64,000 bases of DNA. Origin: Lapidilactobacillus wuchangensis. GTDB lineage: Bacteria > Bacillota > Bacilli > Lactobacillales > Lactobacillaceae. The stretch covers positions 84,322-148,321 of the forward strand of contig NZ_RHOU01000006.1 in assembly GCF_003946645.1 (NCBI RefSeq), given 5' to 3'. Below, in pieces: positions 1 to 8,635 of the stretch. The notes beneath the pieces are model-generated. The model saw nothing but the letters and a program-made list of their open reading frames with translations, was not told where the DNA came from and did not search any database. Made by a program: the position numbers and the translations under genes. Each line of letters opens with the position of its first letter. Within the stretch, counting starts at the first letter, position 1.

Positions 1-624
1 AATCTGCATTAATTCAGCGGTTACTTCGCGAATTTGCGAGACACTACCAACGGCTGAACTCAATTCCGGCACATTCATGGTTTGCACTGAATCAATCACA
101 ATAAACTTCGGATCTAACTCGGCAATTGTTTCACGAATATCCGTCATATTGGTTTCAGGATATAAGTATAGCTTAGCACCTTTAACGCCTAAACGCGAAG
201 CTCGAAGCTTGATTTGGCCAGAACTTTCTTCACCAGAAACATAAAGAACTTTTTCACCAGTCGCTTGTAGCTGACCACACACTTGTAACAGCAAAGTGGA
301 CTTACCAATTCCCGGATCACCACCGATTAAAATCAACGAACCTGGCACAATACCACCACCAAGCACCCGATTTAATTCGCCGAGATCAGTTTTAATCCGC
401 GGTTGTTTGGTTAAGTCGACCTGACTTAATAATTGTGGCTTTTGCCGTTCACCACTGCGATTAACGTGACGACTTGGTTGGGCAACGGCCGCCGCACTAG
501 GTGTTGGTTGAACTTCTTCCTCAACCATTTGGTTCCAAGCCCCACAATTAGGACAACGGCCGAAATTAGTTGGCGAAGTGTAGCCACAGTTTTGACAGAC
601 ATATTGGGTTTTAATTTTCGCCAT
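1..624 (-). CDS. radA: DNA repair protein RadA, N-terminal part
   Basis: RadA is a RecA-like ATPase that processes recombination intermediates. The visible 208 residues start at an ATG preceded by an AAGGAG site. They carry the zinc finger (Cys10, Cys13, Cys24, Cys27), then a Walker A motif GGDPGIGKST and the following RecA-type core (VLYVSGEES, IVIDSVQ). The C-terminal KNRFG and Lon-like parts lie beyond the window edge, so the gene is cut by the window and not shown to be broken. It follows dut on the same strand with an 84-base gap, the order common in lactobacilli, and is probably co-transcribed with it. Identity is secure. Confidence 0.96.
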   Translation of the reverse strand, partial: MAKIKTQYVCQNCGYTSPTNFGRCPNCGAWNQMVEEEVQPTPSAAAVAQPSRHVNRSGERQKPQLLSQVDLTKQPRIKTDLGELNRVLGGGIVPGSLILIGGDPGIGKSTLLLQVCGQLQATGEKVLYVSGEESSGQIKLRASRLGVKGAKLYLYPETNMTDIRETIAELDPKFIVIDSVQTMNVPELSSAVGSVSQIREVTAELMQI

Positions 625-708
625 AAATACTCCTTCTAAACGCTTGATAACTATCCATTAATCAAATACGAGAATGACACCACTAATTCATCAGCAATTC
701 GCTAAAGA

Positions 709-1248
709 TTATCGTCCTGATGAACCAAAACCACCTTGGCGTTCTTGAGTAATTGGGGCTTCATCATCCGTCGTCAAATATTTAACGAAAATACCTTGAC
801 CTAAACGATCGCCCTTTTTGATGACTTGATCGCGCAAGCCGTAGTTGACGAGCTGAAAGAAAATCTCACCTTCATTAGTTTTATTATTGTAGTAATCCGA
901 ATCAATCACCCCAACACCATTGGGCAAAATTAAGAAGCGTTTCAACGGACTGCTAGAACGATTAACCAACAATAAAACTTCATCATCAGCCATTTTAGCC
1001 TTAATTCCAGTTGGAACTAATAAGGGACGTAACGTCGCTTCAGCACGTAAATAATCTTTGTTCATTAATTCGTGTTCATTATTAATTTTCCGGAAAACCT
1101 TCACGAAATTCATTTTCCAAATTGATGGCAATACAAAATCCTCGGCAGCTGCAAAATCATAACCAGCCGCATGTTTTGTATGTCGTTCTGGCAGTGCCAC
1201 TTCTTGACCTTTAAACCGCGAAACAATTTCAAATCCACGAACACCCAT
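709..1248 (-). CDS. dut: dUTP diphosphatase
   Basis: Trimeric dUTPase that hydrolyses dUTP to dUMP and pyrophosphate, keeping uracil out of DNA. The five family motifs are visible in the 179 residues: HAAGYDF, NRSS, GVIDSDYY, GQGIF and the C-terminal glycine-rich RQGGFGSSGR. About 25 extra residues lie between motifs 1 and 2 compared with the short bacterial form; such longer versions are usual in lactobacilli and their phages. The ATG start has a GGAGG site nine bases upstream. It is the first gene of the probable dut-radA unit. Confidence 0.95.
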   Translation of the reverse strand: MGVRGFEIVSRFKGQEVALPERHTKHAAGYDFAAAEDFVLPSIWKMNFVKVFRKINNEHELMNKDYLRAEATLRPLLVPTGIKAKMADDEVLLLVNRSSSPLKRFLILPNGVGVIDSDYYNNKTNEGEIFFQLVNYGLRDQVIKKGDRLGQGIFVKYLTTDDEAPITQERQGGFGSSGR

Positions 1249-1394
1249 TTACGCAAACCTCCAAATAAATTAACCAAAAACAATGGTACATCTAAACTAA
1301 TATCATACCATTTCTAAGCAAACTGATAAATATTACCGGGCTTAAAATTAAGATAAATAGTTGGAATTATCCCAAGAATTCACCACCAATTAAT

Positions 1395-1550
1395 GAGGTG
1401 GTTGCTGGGCGATTTAGAAATCGCGAATACTGTAATTGGTGCATCTAATCTGAATTTGTTTTAGGTAGAATGGTGGACAACTCCGTTCCGGTCGCGTTCC
1501 ACAACCAGCAAGCCCGGAATGCAGTCAAAACCAGTTCTGTTTCAAAACAT
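1395..1550 (-). repeat. Remnant of the dispersed structured repeat (copy A)
   Basis: This fragment fills much of the 462-base gap between dut and the GNAT gene. At 1396-1414 it has the 19-base arm AGGTGGTTGCTGGGCGATT of the type-1 module, without its partner arm. At about 1494-1527 it has the outer edge of a type-2 module (GTTCCACAACC followed by AGCAAGCCCGGAATG). The central hairpin and the inner hairpins are missing, so the copy is internally deleted. It is the only recognisable copy lying between two divergent genes. Confidence 0.7.
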
Positions 1551-1644
1551 TCAACGATTTTACACGTCTTAAACTTTGACTGTAATTCAAATTGATACCA
1601 ACACGAGCTGACAAACAAAAATTGTTGGCAACTAAGGGATTAAA

Positions 1645-1674
1645 TTGAAGCTAGCCCCTAAAATAAGGTAGAAT
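1645..1674 (+). promoter_or_regulatory. Probable promoter of the GNAT-rpiA unit
   Basis: A TTGAAG -35 element (1645-1650) and a TAGAAT -10 element (1669-1674) are separated by 18 bases. They lie 36 bases upstream of the GNAT start codon. No operator is recognised. The assignment rests on match to the sigma-A consensus only. Confidence 0.5.
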
Positions 1675-1710
1675 AAAGGTAGTTATTCAAAAGAAAAGGA
1701 GCGATGATTC

Positions 1711-2010
1711 ATGGAATTCGATTATGAACCGGGACGTTTCTATCACTTAGGGCCAGATCAGCAGTTACTGGCGGAAGTTACTTTTCAAGAAGCCAGTAAC
1801 CAAACTTTTTACGCCCTTGATCACACGTTTGTTGATCCTAGTCTGCGTGGTCAGGGGATTGCGCGCCAATTAGTTGCCGCCGTGGTGGCGAAAGCTCGGG
1901 CGGAACATAAACAGATCATGCCGTTATGTACTTATGCTAAGCGTGAATTTGAGCAGCGTGCTGACTACGCAGATGTTTACTACCATAATCCCAAAGGAGC
2001 TACGGAATAA
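1711..2010 (+). CDS. Small GNAT-family N-acetyltransferase (YjdJ type)
   Basis: This 99-residue protein is a single minimal GNAT fold of the YjdJ/NATD1 type. An acetyl-CoA-binding segment is visible as [10 protein letters not shown] (about 46-55), followed by the family signature CTYAKREFE and a closing YADVYY. Its substrate is unknown. The ATG is preceded by AAGGAG. rpiA begins two bases after the stop codon and its ribosome site lies inside the end of this gene, so the two are translated from one mRNA. Confidence 0.85.
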   Translation: MEFDYEPGRFYHLGPDQQLLAEVTFQEASNQTFYALDHTFVDPSLRGQGIARQLVAAVVAKARAEHKQIMPLCTYAKREFEQRADYADVYYHNPKGATE

Positions 2011-2011
2011 G

Positions 2012-2701
2012 ATGGATCAAAATCAATTGAAGCAACAAGCTGCTGAAGAAGCAGTTAAATTTATTAAAGACAGCATGTTTATTGGCTTAGGCACCGGCTC
2101 AACCGTTTTTTATTTAGTTGAAGCTTTAGGCCGCCGGGTTAAAAATGAACACTTGCAAATCACCGGCGTGGCCACCTCGTCGCGGACGGCCAAACAAGCC
2201 AGTGCGTTAGGCATTAAAATGATTGATTTAAACGACGCCCCAGAATTAGACTTAACCATTGATGGTGCCGATGAAGTGGATCGGAATTTCCAAGGCATCA
2301 AAGGTGGCGGTGCAGCTCATTTGCTAGAAAAAATTGTCGCTCTCAACTCCAAACGCAATATTTGGATTGTCGACGAAAGCAAACTAGTGACTAACTTGGG
2401 CGCTTTCCCCTTACCGCTTGAAGTCATTCCTTTCGGGGTCGAACGACTTTACAAACGTCTGGCTGCTAAAGGATTGAATCCTAAATTCCGCTTAGACGAA
2501 AACGGTCAGCGTTTACGAACTCATAATAAAAATTTCGTGATTGATTTGCATCTCAAGCAAATCGATGACCCCCACGCCCTCGCTGATTGGCTCGATCACC
2601 AAACTGGGATTGTGGAACATGGTTTGTTCTTAGATATCGTGAATCAAGTGGTCGTTGGTCGAGAAAATGGTGTTGAAGTTCTTGATGCTGGCCGGGGCTA
2701 A
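2012..2701 (+). CDS. rpiA: Ribose-5-phosphate isomerase A
   Basis: Interconverts ribose 5-phosphate and ribulose 5-phosphate in the pentose phosphate pathway. The 229-residue length is typical of the family. Visible signatures are GLGTGSTV near residue 27, the catalytic DGADEVD near 80, and [11 protein letters not shown]. The open frame extends upstream into the GNAT gene, but the true start is the ATG at 2012, where the RpiA alignment begins and which follows AAGGAG. It is the second gene of a two-gene unit and is followed directly by repeat copy B. Confidence 0.95.
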   Translation: MDQNQLKQQAAEEAVKFIKDSMFIGLGTGSTVFYLVEALGRRVKNEHLQITGVATSSRTAKQASALGIKMIDLNDAPELDLTIDGADEVDRNFQGIKGGGAAHLLEKIVALNSKRNIWIVDESKLVTNLGAFPLPLEVIPFGVERLYKRLAAKGLNPKFRLDENGQRLRTHNKNFVIDLHLKQIDDPHALADWLDHQTGIVEHGLFLDIVNQVVVGRENGVEVLDAGRG

Positions 2702-2719
2702 TCATAATGTTTAAATTCC

Positions 2720-3385
2720 TAAAACTGGCGTTAAAACAGAACCGGTTCTGACTCCATTCCGGGCTTGCTGGTTGTGGAACGCGGCCGACGCTGATTGAAG
2801 CCTTTTTGCAAAAGTCTCCAATACAGGTCTTATTGTAAGTGCTAAAGCACTAACAATAATTTGGCGGCTGACAACCACGCCCTCCATTCCGTCTGGAGTT
2901 GAGTTAGTGCACTTCAACCTTGTTTGTGCTTAAGGCGATGATAGTGGGCCTAATCAACTTAATTTGGATTGTTACTACAACTGAATAATAGTATCAAAAG
3001 AGCCTACCTGGCAGTTTTCTGGTTTAATTCGAGAAAGCTTGTCAAGTAGGCTATTAGTTTACAGCAATTTGTCTTTCCAAATAATGGTGCCAAATTTCGT
3101 TAGTTTGCACTGGTAGTTGCTGGGCAATCCGTATCCATTCTCACTAGAATTGCCTTGATATCATTCAAATCTAAAGTAAACCGAATTAACTCAAAACGTA
3201 GTGGAGGCCGCCGGGTTGTCAGCCGCCAAATTCTTCTTGATGGCGGTAGCCATTTAGAAGAAGACCTGTATTGGAGACTTTCGCTAGAAAGGCTTCAATC
3301 AGCGTCGGCAGCGTTCCACAACCCGCCGGCCGTAACGGAGTTATCCGCTAATCTGCCTAAGACTATTTTAATTGGAATCAACTGG
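2720..3385 (+). repeat. Dispersed structured repeat, near full length (copy B)
   Basis: This copy occupies the convergent gap between rpiA and mleP. Three parts can be read. The left type-2 module (about 2751-2899) contains GGTTGT/ACAACC arms and two inner hairpins. The central hairpin at 3001-3052 pairs GCCTAC with GTAGGC. The right module at 3207-3330 has outer arms GCCGCCGGGTTGT and ACAACCCGCCGGC, paired with one mismatch, again around two hairpins. A degraded GGTAGTTGCTGGGCAAT arm near 3112 is what is left of an enclosing type-1 module whose right arm is lost. Short open frames here are not credible genes. Confidence 0.85.
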
Positions 3386-3387
3386 AA

Positions 3388-3426
3388 CAAAAAACAACCG
3401 CTTCTATTCGAAGACGGTTGTTTTGG
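3388..3426 (-). terminator. Rho-independent terminator of mleS-mleP
   Basis: AAAACAACCG (3391-3400) pairs with CGGTTGTTTT (3415-3424). Read on the minus strand the stem is followed by a run of T. It lies 19 bases beyond the mleP stop codon. Confidence 0.85.
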
Positions 3427-3442
3427 ATGATTGACAATTTAA

Positions 3443-4405
3443 TTATAGTAATGAAACAACTTGCATCAAGATTGGCACGACAACGACGAACAAAACAGTC
3501 GAAGTTGTGACAACGTTAGTGGCATAGTCAACATCCCCGTGTGACTGACCAACTAAGATAGGTAAGACGGCCAAACCAGGAGCGGCAGCTTGGATGATTA
3601 AAGTGCTGCTTTCCAAAGATGGCATGGTTGTGCCCATTGAGCGACCAATTAAGATGAAGCTGATCATCAATGCTGGTGCAAAGACGAACCGACCTAACAA
3701 AGCCCAAACTGTATCGCGGTCGAAACGAATTGATTTCAAACCAGCGTCAGCTAAGATAATCCCAATATAAATTAGGGACATTGGTGTCACGATACCGCCA
3801 ACCATATCTAGAGTTTTGTTGATCCATTCTGGTACTGGAATTGCTAAGAGCAAGAAGACTAATGACACTAAGAAACCAACCAATGGTGCTGGTAACAATT
3901 TGCGCCAGTTGAAATCTTTTTTAGCACTTTTATCAGCAGTTGGATCATCACTTGAGATGAAGAAGACCCCAACGGCCCAAGTTGAAACAGTGTTCATGAC
4001 ATAATAAACCAAGAAGTAAGGCAAGCTCTTAGTTCCAAACAAAGCCATGTTTAATGGTAAACCAATGAAAATTGTGTTGGCATTGGCAAACATATTGATG
4101 AAAGTACCCCGACGGCCCTTACGAACCTTCAAGACTTTAGTCAATAACCAAGCCAATAAGTAACTAGCTGCAAAGCTGGCGAAGGCGAAAACCAAGCCGC
4201 CTGACAAACTAGCCAATTTATCACGATTTAAATATTTAAGAACGGAAACGAAGATTGATGCTGGCAAAGCGATTTTCATAATGATAAAGGAAATTTCGCC
4301 CTTGAACTTGTCACCTAAATGACCAGAACGACGTAACCAATAGCCCAAAGCAATCACTAAGACAATTTCAACAACGCTCTCTAACGATGTAATAAATGCT
4401 TCCAT
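3443..4405 (-). CDS. mleP: Malate permease, auxin efflux carrier family
   Basis: A 320-residue membrane transporter with about ten hydrophobic segments, opening with EIVLVIALGYWLRRSGHLG, characteristic of the AEC family that includes MleP of malolactic bacteria. It imports L-malate, probably coupled to lactate or proton movement, for the enzyme encoded just upstream. The ATG has a GGGGG ribosome site. It follows mleS by 83 bases on the same strand and ends at a strong terminator. The family assignment is firm; the malate specificity is inferred from the neighbours. Confidence 0.88.
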   Translation of the reverse strand: MEAFITSLESVVEIVLVIALGYWLRRSGHLGDKFKGEISFIIMKIALPASIFVSVLKYLNRDKLASLSGGLVFAFASFAASYLLAWLLTKVLKVRKGRRGTFINMFANANTIFIGLPLNMALFGTKSLPYFLVYYVMNTVSTWAVGVFFISSDDPTADKSAKKDFNWRKLLPAPLVGFLVSLVFLLLAIPVPEWINKTLDMVGGIVTPMSLIYIGIILADAGLKSIRFDRDTVWALLGRFVFAPALMISFILIGRSMGTTMPSLESSTLIIQAAAPGLAVLPILVGQSHGDVDYATNVVTTSTVLFVVVVPILMQVVSLL

Positions 4406-4488
4406 GTTTTTACTACCCCCGAATTAAAATAAGTTTGGCGAATGGCCGCCCGTAAATCAATTAATCAACCACAAATTATGTGAGTTAA

Positions 4489-6111
4489 TTAATATTTTGG
4501 TGTCCACTTCAAAGCTTCGACTGCAGCTTTTGCGTCAGTGGCGTCTGATAATTTCTCAGCGATTGCTTGTTCAGCAACGCCAAGGGCAACGGTCATACTA
4601 AATTGGTTTAATTTAGAAACTGGTGGTAAAACAGCAGCGCCAGCTTTAGTTGGATCAACAATACCACCAAGTGAATGAGCAGCCTTATTAATCATGCCAT
4701 CACTCAATAACTTAGCTGAAACAGCTAAGGCACCTAAACCAAGGCCTGGGTATACTAACGCATTGTTAGCTTGACCAATTTCATAAGTAACACCATTGTA
4801 TTCGATTGGATCAACAGGAATCCCTGTGGCAATTAAGGCTTTACCATCAGTCCAAGCTAATAAGTCTTCAGCCTTTGCTTCAGCTAATTTAGTTGGGTTA
4901 GATAATGGGAAGATAATTGGCCGTGGTGTATGAGCAGCCATTTCCTTAATAATATCTTCGGTAAATGAACCAGGTTGAGTTGAGGTACCAACAAGAATTG
5001 TTGGATGAACCGCCTTAACAACTGCTGCTAAATTAGTTAATTCATCAGCATTCGCGAATTCACTGCGTTGATGTGTAAATGGTTTTTGTTCTGGTGTTAA
5101 ACCTTCTGTATCGTCGAAAAGTAAACCTTGTTTGTCAACTAAGTAGAAATGCTTCTTGGCTTCTTCTTCAGACAAACCTTCTTCGACCATGGCATCATAA
5201 ATCCGTTTCACGATCCCAGCACCGGCAGTACCAGCACCAAATGACAGATAAACTTGATCAGTTAATTTTTCATGAGAAATATTTAAGGCGCCTAAAATAC
5301 CAGCTAATGTGATGATCCCAGTACCTTGAATATCGTCGTTGAAAGTTAAGATATGTTCGCGATATTTATTCAAGATATTAGCGGCATTGTCACGACCAAA
5401 GTCTTCAAAGTGCAAATACATATTAGGGAATAACTTCTCAGCCAAAGCGACAAACTTGTCAACAAAATTGTAGTAAGGTTGACCAGTCACACGTTGATGA
5501 TGATTGCCAAGATAAAGTTCGTCATCCAATAATTTCTGATTATTCGTACCAGAATCCAAGACAACTGGTAAAACCATACTTGGATCAATACCGGCAGCGG
5601 CCGTGTAGACCATTAATTTACCAACGGAAATATCCACACCTTGGACGCCCCAGTCACCAATGCCGAGAATACCTTCGCCATCAGTAACAACGATCAAACG
5701 AATGTCACGGTCGCCAGCGGCATTTTTCAAAGCTGCTTCCATGTCTTCTTGAGCATCAATTGATAAATAAGTGGCATTCTGTGGGTCTAAGAATAACCGG
5801 CTGTAATTTTCAATGGTATCAGCAATCGTTGGGTCATAAACAACTGGCATAAATTCATACACGTGTTCACTGAATAATTTATAGTAGAGCACTCGGTTTT
5901 CATTGAAAATATCCATTAAGAACAAGCGCTTAGCTAAAAATGTTTCGCGCATTTTGTATTGTTCATAAGCTTGTTCAACTTGCTGATCTAATGTTTGAAC
6001 GAATGGTGGTAACAAACCTTCAATTTTGTTAGCATGACGTTCTTCTGCGGTAAATGCAGTGCCCTTATTTAAGAATGGATCGTTAAGTAATTCTAAACCT
6101 GTCTTAGTCAT
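4489..6111 (-). CDS. mleS: Malolactic enzyme
   Basis: Converts L-malate to L-lactate and CO2 using NAD and manganese without releasing pyruvate. The 540 residues match the length of malolactic enzymes (about 540), unlike the shorter malic enzyme MaeE. Conserved blocks include [12 protein letters not shown] at the N-terminus, [37 protein letters not shown] and [10 protein letters not shown] (nucleotide binding). The start is the ATG at 6111, nine bases after GGAGG; a TTG three codons upstream lies too close to that site. The permease follows, and the LysR regulator is divergent. Confidence 0.93.
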   Translation of the reverse strand: MTKTGLELLNDPFLNKGTAFTAEERHANKIEGLLPPFVQTLDQQVEQAYEQYKMRETFLAKRLFLMDIFNENRVLYYKLFSEHVYEFMPVVYDPTIADTIENYSRLFLDPQNATYLSIDAQEDMEAALKNAAGDRDIRLIVVTDGEGILGIGDWGVQGVDISVGKLMVYTAAAGIDPSMVLPVVLDSGTNNQKLLDDELYLGNHHQRVTGQPYYNFVDKFVALAEKLFPNMYLHFEDFGRDNAANILNKYREHILTFNDDIQGTGIITLAGILGALNISHEKLTDQVYLSFGAGTAGAGIVKRIYDAMVEEGLSEEEAKKHFYLVDKQGLLFDDTEGLTPEQKPFTHQRSEFANADELTNLAAVVKAVHPTILVGTSTQPGSFTEDIIKEMAAHTPRPIIFPLSNPTKLAEAKAEDLLAWTDGKALIATGIPVDPIEYNGVTYEIGQANNALVYPGLGLGALAVSAKLLSDGMINKAAHSLGGIVDPTKAGAAVLPPVSKLNQFSMTVALGVAEQAIAEKLSDATDAKAAVEALKWTPKY

Positions 6112-6151
6112 AATCGACAACCTCCAAATTTAACTTGTCTGAAAGTAACAA

Positions 6152-6181
6152 ATTCTCACTCACATTGATTACTTTCGTCAA
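6152..6181 (-). promoter_or_regulatory. Probable mleS promoter
   Basis: TTGACG (6176-6181) and GAGAAT (6152-6157) are separated by 18 bases, reading on the minus strand toward mleS. The weak -10 element fits a promoter needing activation. Confidence 0.5.
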
Positions 6182-6230
6182 CTTTTTACGAACGATGTTT
6201 TTTCTGTTGCAATTAACTTACGGTGCCTAC

Positions 6231-6270
6231 TATAGCCCCCTATAAAAAGCATAGTCAAATATGTTATAAT
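6231..6270 (+). promoter_or_regulatory. Possible MleR operator and mleR -10 element
   Basis: An inverted repeat TATAGCCCCCTATA occupies 6231-6244 in the mleR/mleS gap. A perfect -10 element TATAAT at 6265-6270 faces mleR, without a clear -35. LysR-type regulators often bind such dyads between themselves and the divergent target, so this is a candidate site. No binding evidence exists here. Confidence 0.4.
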
Positions 6271-6303
6271 TAATAAATAAAATTTATAGGTGTTGATATA
6301 GCA

Positions 6304-7182
6304 ATGAATTTTAAGGACTTACGTTACTTTCAAAGACTTTCCGAAGAAAAAAGTTTTTCAGAAACGGCAAAATATTTCCAAGTTAGTCAACCAACGATTA
6401 CTTATGCACTAAAACGCTTGGAAGCTGAATATGGCGTGATGCTAGTCGAACGCAAAAGTTATGCTAACTCACTTCAACTAACACCAGCTGGTATTCAACT
6501 GCAACAACACATTCAGCGAATCTTGCATGAGGATCAATTAATTAGTCATGATCTGCGCCGTATTAAATCCAAGCAGATCAAAGTTGGTTTGCCACCAATT
6601 ATTACCAACTATTTATTTCCTAAAGTCTTCACCACACTCCGCCGGGAAAACTTATTAAGCACGATTGAACCAATCGTGAATGGCTCCCATAAACTAGAAC
6701 AGTTACTGCAAAACGGCCAGTTGGACATTTCCTTACTAGGCAGTACCAGTTTGCCTCGTGATCCAAATTTGTCTTATCAAATTATTCGGGCGCATCAATT
6801 CAAATTGATTGCGTCCATCGATCATCATTTTAAAATGCCGTTGAATATTGCCGATCTCGCCAAAGAAGACTTTATTCTATTAGACGAGCAATCTGTGCAT
6901 CAACAAGTCTTTCAATATTTCACTCAGAAATATCAAGTCGTGCCTAATGTGATTTACCAGACCAGTGAGTATCGCCTATTGCTTGATTTAGTTAAACAAA
7001 ATCAAGGTATCAGTTTTATTACCGAGACGGCGATTCTTGGTGAAGGTGGCATCCAGCAATTGCCGATTCCTAATTTACAATTGCCGCCATTTTATCTATT
7101 ATTAGTTTATCGTAATAGTTCGTTACCCGATCCCCAGCTCCAGAAACTAATCAACATTTTCAGTACCATTCCGTTCCTCTAA
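6304..7182 (+). CDS. mleR: LysR-type regulator of malolactic genes
   Basis: A 292-residue LysR-family transcription factor. The N-terminal 60 residues form the winged helix (FSETAKYFQVSQPTITYALKRLE), followed by the periplasmic-binding-like effector domain. It is divergent from mleS across a 192-base gap holding a dyad, the arrangement of mleR in Lactococcus and lactobacilli, where it responds to malate. The ATG is preceded by AGGTG. A 56-codon membrane-protein gene follows 18 bases later. Confidence 0.88.
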   Translation: MNFKDLRYFQRLSEEKSFSETAKYFQVSQPTITYALKRLEAEYGVMLVERKSYANSLQLTPAGIQLQQHIQRILHEDQLISHDLRRIKSKQIKVGLPPIITNYLFPKVFTTLRRENLLSTIEPIVNGSHKLEQLLQNGQLDISLLGSTSLPRDPNLSYQIIRAHQFKLIASIDHHFKMPLNIADLAKEDFILLDEQSVHQQVFQYFTQKYQVVPNVIYQTSEYRLLLDLVKQNQGISFITETAILGEGGIQQLPIPNLQLPPFYLLLVYRNSSLPDPQLQKLINIFSTIPFL

Positions 7183-7200
7183 ATAAAGCGAGGTAAAATC

Positions 7201-7371
7201 ATGAAAAAAGGTAAAGTTCAAAATAAGGCCGAACTCATTGTTGGTTTATTACTGCTGTTGTTTGCCTTATTAGCTGCCTACACTGACCATAATTATTCAC
7301 TTTCAATTGTTTTCTTAATCACCGGTTTAATTTTTACCTTTGGTGGCTTTAAACATACTTCCAAAAAATAA
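7201..7371 (+). CDS. Small two-helix membrane protein
   Basis: An open frame of 56 codons that starts with ATG seven bases after GAGGT. It encodes a basic N-terminus (KKGKVQNK), a hydrophobic helix (about 13-26), a short polar turn (TDHNYS) and a second helix (about 33-48) with a basic tail. It lies 18 bases after mleR and 24 before a GNAT gene, all on the same strand, so it is probably co-transcribed. I do not recognise the family and propose no function. Confidence 0.6.
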   Translation: MKKGKVQNKAELIVGLLLLLFALLAAYTDHNYSLSIVFLITGLIFTFGGFKHTSKK

Positions 7372-7395
7372 TTATTTGAAACTAGGTCCACAGAG

Positions 7396-7971
7396 ATGAC
7401 AAAGAAATTTCACCCTTATTGGTATTTCGCACCGGGAAATATTACGATGCGCTTGGGTTATGCTGATGAAGCCAACGCCTATTATCAGCATAACTTCAAT
7501 CCAATTGATCCAGAAGTTGTACGAATGACTGGCTGTGCAGCTACTTTTACTGAAAACGAAGTCGTTGATTTCTTTCACAACTGTTGCCTAGCCGACAACC
7601 GTTACGATTTCTTATTAATCAACCAACAACAACAAATTATCGGTGAAAGTGTTATTAATGAAATTGATTGGTTAAATCGTTGTGCTAATTATCGAATTGC
7701 CATTTTTCAGCCTCAGGTCCGTGAACAAGGTTTGGGGCCTTGGGCCATTGAACGCACCCGCGACTTTGCTTTTGAGCAGTTACAACTGCATCGTTTAGAA
7801 CTAGACGTTTTTTCGTTTAATACCCGCGCCCAAAAAGCTTACCAACATGCTGGTTTCCAACTTGAGGGCCGCCGCCGTGAAGCAATTCTTGATGGTGACC
7901 ATTATGCTGATGACTTGTTAATGGCCCTCATCAATCCTAACGATGAGGTGAACAACAAACAAAAGCATTAA
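7396..7971 (+). CDS. GNAT-family N-acetyltransferase (RimJ/RimL type)
   Basis: 191 residues with the layout of the RimJ/RimL group, which acetylates protein N-termini or small amines. The acetyl-CoA loop appears as VREQGLGPWAIER (about 111-123), followed by the group's RLELDVFSFNTRAQKAYQHAGF and EGRRRE. The target cannot be told from the sequence. The ribosome site is weak. It ends just before repeat copy C and faces the broken purine permease gene. Confidence 0.85.
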   Translation: MTKKFHPYWYFAPGNITMRLGYADEANAYYQHNFNPIDPEVVRMTGCAATFTENEVVDFFHNCCLADNRYDFLLINQQQQIIGESVINEIDWLNRCANYRIAIFQPQVREQGLGPWAIERTRDFAFEQLQLHRLELDVFSFNTRAQKAYQHAGFQLEGRRREAILDGDHYADDLLMALINPNDEVNNKQKH

Positions 7972-7999
7972 AACAGATGAGTTGTTAAAACAAACTAGC

Positions 8000-8585
8000 G
8001 TCTGACGACAAGATCCCTCCACGCCGTCTGGAGTTGATTTGGTTCACGACATTTCTGTTAGTGCTTAAGGCAATTGCAGTGGGACTAATCAACTTAATTC
8101 AATTGTTGTCACAATTAAATAGTAGTATCGAAAAAAGTCTGCCTGACAGTTCTCTGGTTTCATCCAGTGAAAACTTGTCAGACAGACTTATTATTTTACG
8201 TTAATTTGTTTTTCTAAATAGTGGTGCTGAATTCTGGTAGTTTCATCAAGGTGGTTGCTGGGCGATTGGCAGCTAATTTTACCAGTACTGCCTTGATATC
8301 TGTCAAATCTAGAGTGGACTAAATTAACTCAAAACGCAGTAGAGGCCGCCGGGTTGTCAGTCGCCAAATTCTTCTTGCCGCATTTGCGGTTAGAAGAAGG
8401 CTTGTATTTGAGATTGTTGCGCAGCAATAAGCTCAAATCAACGCCGGCAACGTTCCACAACCCGCCGGCCGTAACGGAGTGTTTGTTATTCCGTCCAAAA
8501 CTATTTTAGATTCAAATCGACGGCCACAGCGTTCCACGCCCTCTAAATCGCCCAGCAACCACCTTTCCAAATAGGGGAAGACTTA
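8000..8585 (+). repeat. Dispersed structured repeat with nested module (copy C)
   Basis: This copy lies in the convergent gap before the purine permease pseudogene. Its left type-2 module is truncated. The central hairpin is at 8135-8189 (AAGTCTGCCTGACA pairing with TGTCAGACAGACTT). The outer 19-base arms of a type-1 module at 8249-8267 and 8546-8564 are perfectly complementary. They enclose a complete second module at 8345-8469 (GCCGCCGGGTTGT with ACAACCCGCCGGC). This is the clearest nested copy. Confidence 0.87.
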
Positions 8586-8635
8586 GCACTATTCTTATTT
8601 CACCAAATTTACCTTGGTTGCAATCTGTTCCTATA

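Noticed and set aside
1874..2011. N-terminal extension of RpiA
   Set aside because: It overlaps the GNAT gene in another frame; the family alignment and the ribosome site both place the start at 2012.
3155..3430. A 91-codon open frame between rpiA and mleP
   Set aside because: It lies wholly in repeat copy B and the mleP terminator, has no ribosome site, and is not kept open in the other copies.
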